Positions 62,611 to 64,000 of a stretch of DNA of 64,000 nt are shown piece after piece. Under the pieces are notes generated by a model that was given only the letters and a program-made list of their open reading frames with translations, was not told the DNA's origin and did not search any database. Every line of letters begins with the position of its first letter. Position 1 is the stretch's first letter. Position numbers and translations under genes: made by a program. Source of the stretch: Spirosoma terrae (GTDB lineage Bacteria > Bacteroidota > Bacteroidia > Cytophagales > Spirosomataceae); NCBI RefSeq assembly GCF_010435915.1, contig NZ_JAAFZH010000011.1:1-64000 (forward strand). Direction: 5' to 3'.

Positions 62611-62618
62611 TATTTTTG
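62611..62618 (+). promoter_or_regulatory. -7 promoter element of the guanidine exporter gene
   Basis: TATTTTTG is an exact TAnnTTTG match. Transcription from about 62625 would place both riboswitch hairpins at the beginning of a leader of about 93 nt before the ATG at 62718. Confidence 0.5.
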
Positions 62619-62650
62619 CGTCGTCATTCCATGGAAACGGGAATGATGTT

Positions 62651-62697
62651 GGAGGACGACCTCCCCCGTATTGGGAATAACGTTGGGACGACCCGAC
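62651..62697 (+). promoter_or_regulatory. Probable guanidine-II (mini-ykkC) riboswitch
   Basis: Two hairpins with identical ACGA tetraloops: GGAGG-ACGA-CCTCC (62651-62664) and GTTGGG-ACGA-CCCGAC (62682-62697, one G-U pair), joined by 17 nt. Paired short stems with ACGR loops, each closed by GG/CC pairs, are the defining feature of the guanidine-II class; here they precede an SMR-family Gdx/SugE gene, its classic target. AAAGGA lies 20 nt past the second hairpin and a few bases before the ATG. Guanidine binding to both loops would be expected to release that site and switch on export. Confidence 0.75.
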
Positions 62698-62717
62698 TAC
62701 ACCCAAGAAAGGACGTT

Positions 62718-63038
62718 ATGGCCTGGGTATTTTTGACACTAGCCGGAATCTTAGAGGTCGTTTGGGCCGATTCCATGAAACAGTCGGAAGGCTTCACCCG
62801 ACTTATTCCTTCCCTTATTACGTTGGTGGCCATGCTGGCCAGTTTTGGTCTGTTATCGGTTGCCATGCGCACCTTGCCGCTCGGTTCAGCCTATACCATC
62901 TGGACGGGTATTGGTGCAGTAGGCGCTTTTGTGGTCGGTATTATCTGGTTGGGCGAAGGGGTTAGTTTGCTACGTATCGTAGCGGCTTTATTGATTCTGG
63001 CCGGTATTGTCTTGATGAAATTGTCGGCGCCGAATTGA
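62718..63038 (+). CDS. gdx: SMR family guanidinium exporter (Gdx/SugE type)
   Basis: 106 residues from the ATG at 62718, the normal SMR length; the frame stays open upstream to 62616, but that stretch contains the riboswitch and is not typical protein. Four membrane helices are visible: AWVFLTLAGILEVVWADSMK (with the membrane Glu of the drug/proton site), LIPSLITLVAMLASFGLLSV, LPLGSAYTIWTGIGAVGAFV and LLRIVAALLILAGIVLMKL. The motif AYTIWTGIGA and the lone-gene arrangement fit the Gdx subtype, which exports guanidinium against protons as an antiparallel dimer. The guanidine-II element supports this. A pair of hairpins follows. Confidence 0.88.
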   Translation: MAWVFLTLAGILEVVWADSMKQSEGFTRLIPSLITLVAMLASFGLLSVAMRTLPLGSAYTIWTGIGAVGAFVVGIIWLGEGVSLLRIVAALLILAGIVLMKLSAPN

Positions 63039-63108
63039 GGGGTAGTGACTAATTTCACCACCCCCAACCAGTGCGCTGGCCCGGCCCCTCCTAAAACAAG
63101 AGGGGCCG
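63039..63108. terminator. Two tandem hairpins between convergent genes
   Basis: Hairpin 1 is 63039-63048 with 63055-63064 (10 bp, one mismatch); hairpin 2 is 63082-63090 with 63100-63108 (9 bp, perfect, GC-rich). Neither has a strong T tract. They fill the spacer between the exporter gene and the convergent oxidoreductase gene. Confidence 0.5.
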
Positions 63109-63112
63109 TCAA

Positions 63113-63928
63113 TCACAATCCAACGTAGTAATCATAGCCGCGTTCGGCCCAGAAATCACGGGGTTTTTCGTCGGAGAAGAATAGGCGACCAATACGTTTC
63201 AGGTTTTTAACGCCGTATTTGACCGGAATAATCAGACGTAGCGGAGCACCGTGTGGAGCGTTAATCGGCTCACCGTTTAGCTCATAAGCCAGTATCGTTT
63301 GCGGGTGTAGAGCACTTTCCATATCGATACCGACGTAGTAACCTTTGTCGGGGGTTTCCAGACCAACGTAGCGGAACAAATCGTCGGTTTTGTCAGGATT
63401 AGGGGCATTACCGCTACGTGTTCCCAGCTTGTATTTCTCTAAAAAGTCTGATAATAGCGCTCCTCCCCAATGCTGCACCTGACTCCAGCCTTCGATGCAC
63501 TTGAATTCGTAAACGATCTCGTGTTTGGGTAGGGCTTTAATCGCATCGATAGTGAGATCAAACGGCTGTTTGCCGGGACTTTCGATCTGTAATTTCCAAT
63601 CTTCCGGGATAGGTGTTTTAAGGCCGTCGTAACCATTTACACGCGCATTTTTAGCCGCTTCCTCCACCGGAAATGTAGTCACCAGATGCGTGTCGCTGAA
63701 ATAAGTACGGGCAATTGTCTCGTTCGTGTTCAGTACGTTACGTAGCGGCCGCTTGATGCCCTGCGCACCGGGGCTTTTTTTGATCCATTGATAAACGCCT
63801 ACCGGAACCGCCGACGCCAGCGCAAACCAGCCGAACGATTGTAACATACGCCGACGAACCACTGATTCGGGAAGGTTTTCTTCGGGCAAGTTGGGCTCCG
63901 TAGCTTTCTGATTTTCGGCTTGATTCAT
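63113..63928 (-). CDS. YedY/MsrP-like molybdopterin-dependent oxidoreductase
   Basis: 271 residues. An N-terminal segment with RRR (ESVVRRRMLQSFGWFALASA) resembles a Tat-type signal or a membrane anchor; the mature part is a sulfite-oxidase-fold domain with Mo-ligand Cys144 in EFKCIEGWSQVQHWGG, GAPLRLIIPVKYG and the C-terminal FWAERGYDYYVG. MsrP enzymes reduce protein methionine sulfoxide in the periplasm and are paired with a heme membrane subunit. Its start overlaps the stop of the upstream gene by ATGA, so it is translationally coupled to that gene. The substrate is inferred from the family. Confidence 0.88.
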   Translation of the reverse strand: MNQAENQKATEPNLPEENLPESVVRRRMLQSFGWFALASAVPVGVYQWIKKSPGAQGIKRPLRNVLNTNETIARTYFSDTHLVTTFPVEEAAKNARVNGYDGLKTPIPEDWKLQIESPGKQPFDLTIDAIKALPKHEIVYEFKCIEGWSQVQHWGGALLSDFLEKYKLGTRSGNAPNPDKTDDLFRYVGLETPDKGYYVGIDMESALHPQTILAYELNGEPINAPHGAPLRLIIPVKYGVKNLKRIGRLFFSDEKPRDFWAERGYDYYVGL

Positions 63929-64000
63929 GACAAACTAGGTTTAACCACTGGTTCAATGGGCTCTACGGGGGCATCGGGTAGCTTATCAACGGGGTTATCT
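63925..64000 (-). CDS. C-terminal end of an upstream gene, partial (possible cytochrome b-type membrane subunit)
   Basis: Only 24 codons and the stop are in the window: a Pro/Val/Asp-rich tail (DNPVDKLPDAPVEPIEPVV) ending in TGA that overlaps the oxidoreductase ATG by 4 nt. The overlap and the oxidoreductase family suggest a cytochrome b/MsrQ-like partner, but the visible tail does not show this. Confidence 0.5.
   Translation of the reverse strand, partial: DNPVDKLPDAPVEPIEPVVKPSLS

Larger units (their letters stand above)
844..63746. repeat. Dispersed heptamer GCTACGT/ACGTAGC (about 60 copies)
   Basis: Counted by eye, the heptamer occurs about 39 times as GCTACGT and about 23 times as ACGTAGC; uniform base use predicts about 8 on both strands together. 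Examples in spacers: 18365, 26275, 28445, 30364, 36272, 51633, 53444, 54302, 57322. Coding examples: 29829, 41173, 47648, 60659. Only three copies fall within the first 8.3 kb. Confidence 0.65.

Noticed and set aside
62616..62717. Open frame running into the SMR gene from the TTG at 62616 or the ATG at 62631
   Set aside because: It overlaps the probable riboswitch, and SMR proteins normally start at the MAWVF-type residue at 62718; the extra 29-34 residues do not look like a targeting sequence.
1..64000. tRNA, rRNA, prophage or IS elements
   Set aside because: No clover-leaf tRNA pattern, rRNA sequence, integrase, transposase or phage structural gene was recognised on either strand by reading.

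Overview
The window looks like chromosome of a Bacteroidota bacterium, most likely a Cytophagales/Spirosomaceae member (Spirosoma or a close relative; this genus-level call is inference). Evidence: a giant surface protein ending in a gliding-motility-type (type B) type IX secretion (T9SS) sorting domain, two PorP/SprF proteins, a PorE-like OmpA protein, many small secreted beta-barrels, and upstream regions that repeatedly carry the Bacteroidota -7 promoter element TAnnTTTG. No rRNA, tRNA, CRISPR array, prophage or insertion sequence was recognised.

Layout. 1-12.9 kb: a T9SS cell-surface locus (adhesin, PorP/SprF, PorE-like OmpA protein, second PorP/SprF). 13-20.6 kb: a run of single genes (AAA ATPase, low-affinity iron permease family, thioredoxin-fold protein, ABC exporter, DUF5723 protein, NIPSNAP protein). 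20.8-26 kb: an orphan alpha-E protein and a response regulator plus multi-PAS histidine kinase. 26.3-30.1 kb: maltokinase and glycogen branching enzyme, part of the GlgE-type glucan route. 31-37.6 kb: peptidoglycan editing factor, acyl-CoA dehydrogenase, UDP-glucose dehydrogenase with UDP-glucuronate decarboxylase (UDP-xylose for surface glycans), and carboxynorspermidine decarboxylase. 37.7-44 kb: a four-gene heavy-metal RND efflux operon (TolC, adaptor, CzcA-like pump, response regulator). 44.3-51.6 kb: an ECF sigma factor, a beta-propeller protein, and three LytS-like histidine kinases followed by one LytTR regulator. 52-62 kb: GtrA-like and beta-barrel proteins, ArsR regulator, VOC protein, GH39-like glycosidase, FkbM methyltransferase, and a VWA-protein gene that appears split by a frameshift. 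62.6-64 kb: a guanidine exporter (SMR family) preceded by a probable guanidine-II riboswitch, then a YedY-like molybdopterin oxidoreductase and the tail of its likely partner.

Most notable signals: (i) two GG-ACGA-CC hairpins in the leader of the SMR/Gdx gene, immediately behind a TAnnTTTG promoter; (ii) a heptamer, GCTACGT/ACGTAGC, found by eye about 60 times in both genes and spacers, where about 8 are expected, and depleted in the adhesin gene; (iii) a perfect 58-bp inverted repeat filling a convergent spacer, with a diverged core copy near 51.96 kb; (iv) an OmpR-type regulator in the metal-efflux operon that has lost its phospho-acceptor Asp and conserved Lys; (v) three tandem paralogous LytS kinases served by one regulator; (vi) the split VWA gene. 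Starts were moved from the longest frame to a downstream ATG wherever a signal peptide, promoter or riboswitch made that more sensible.
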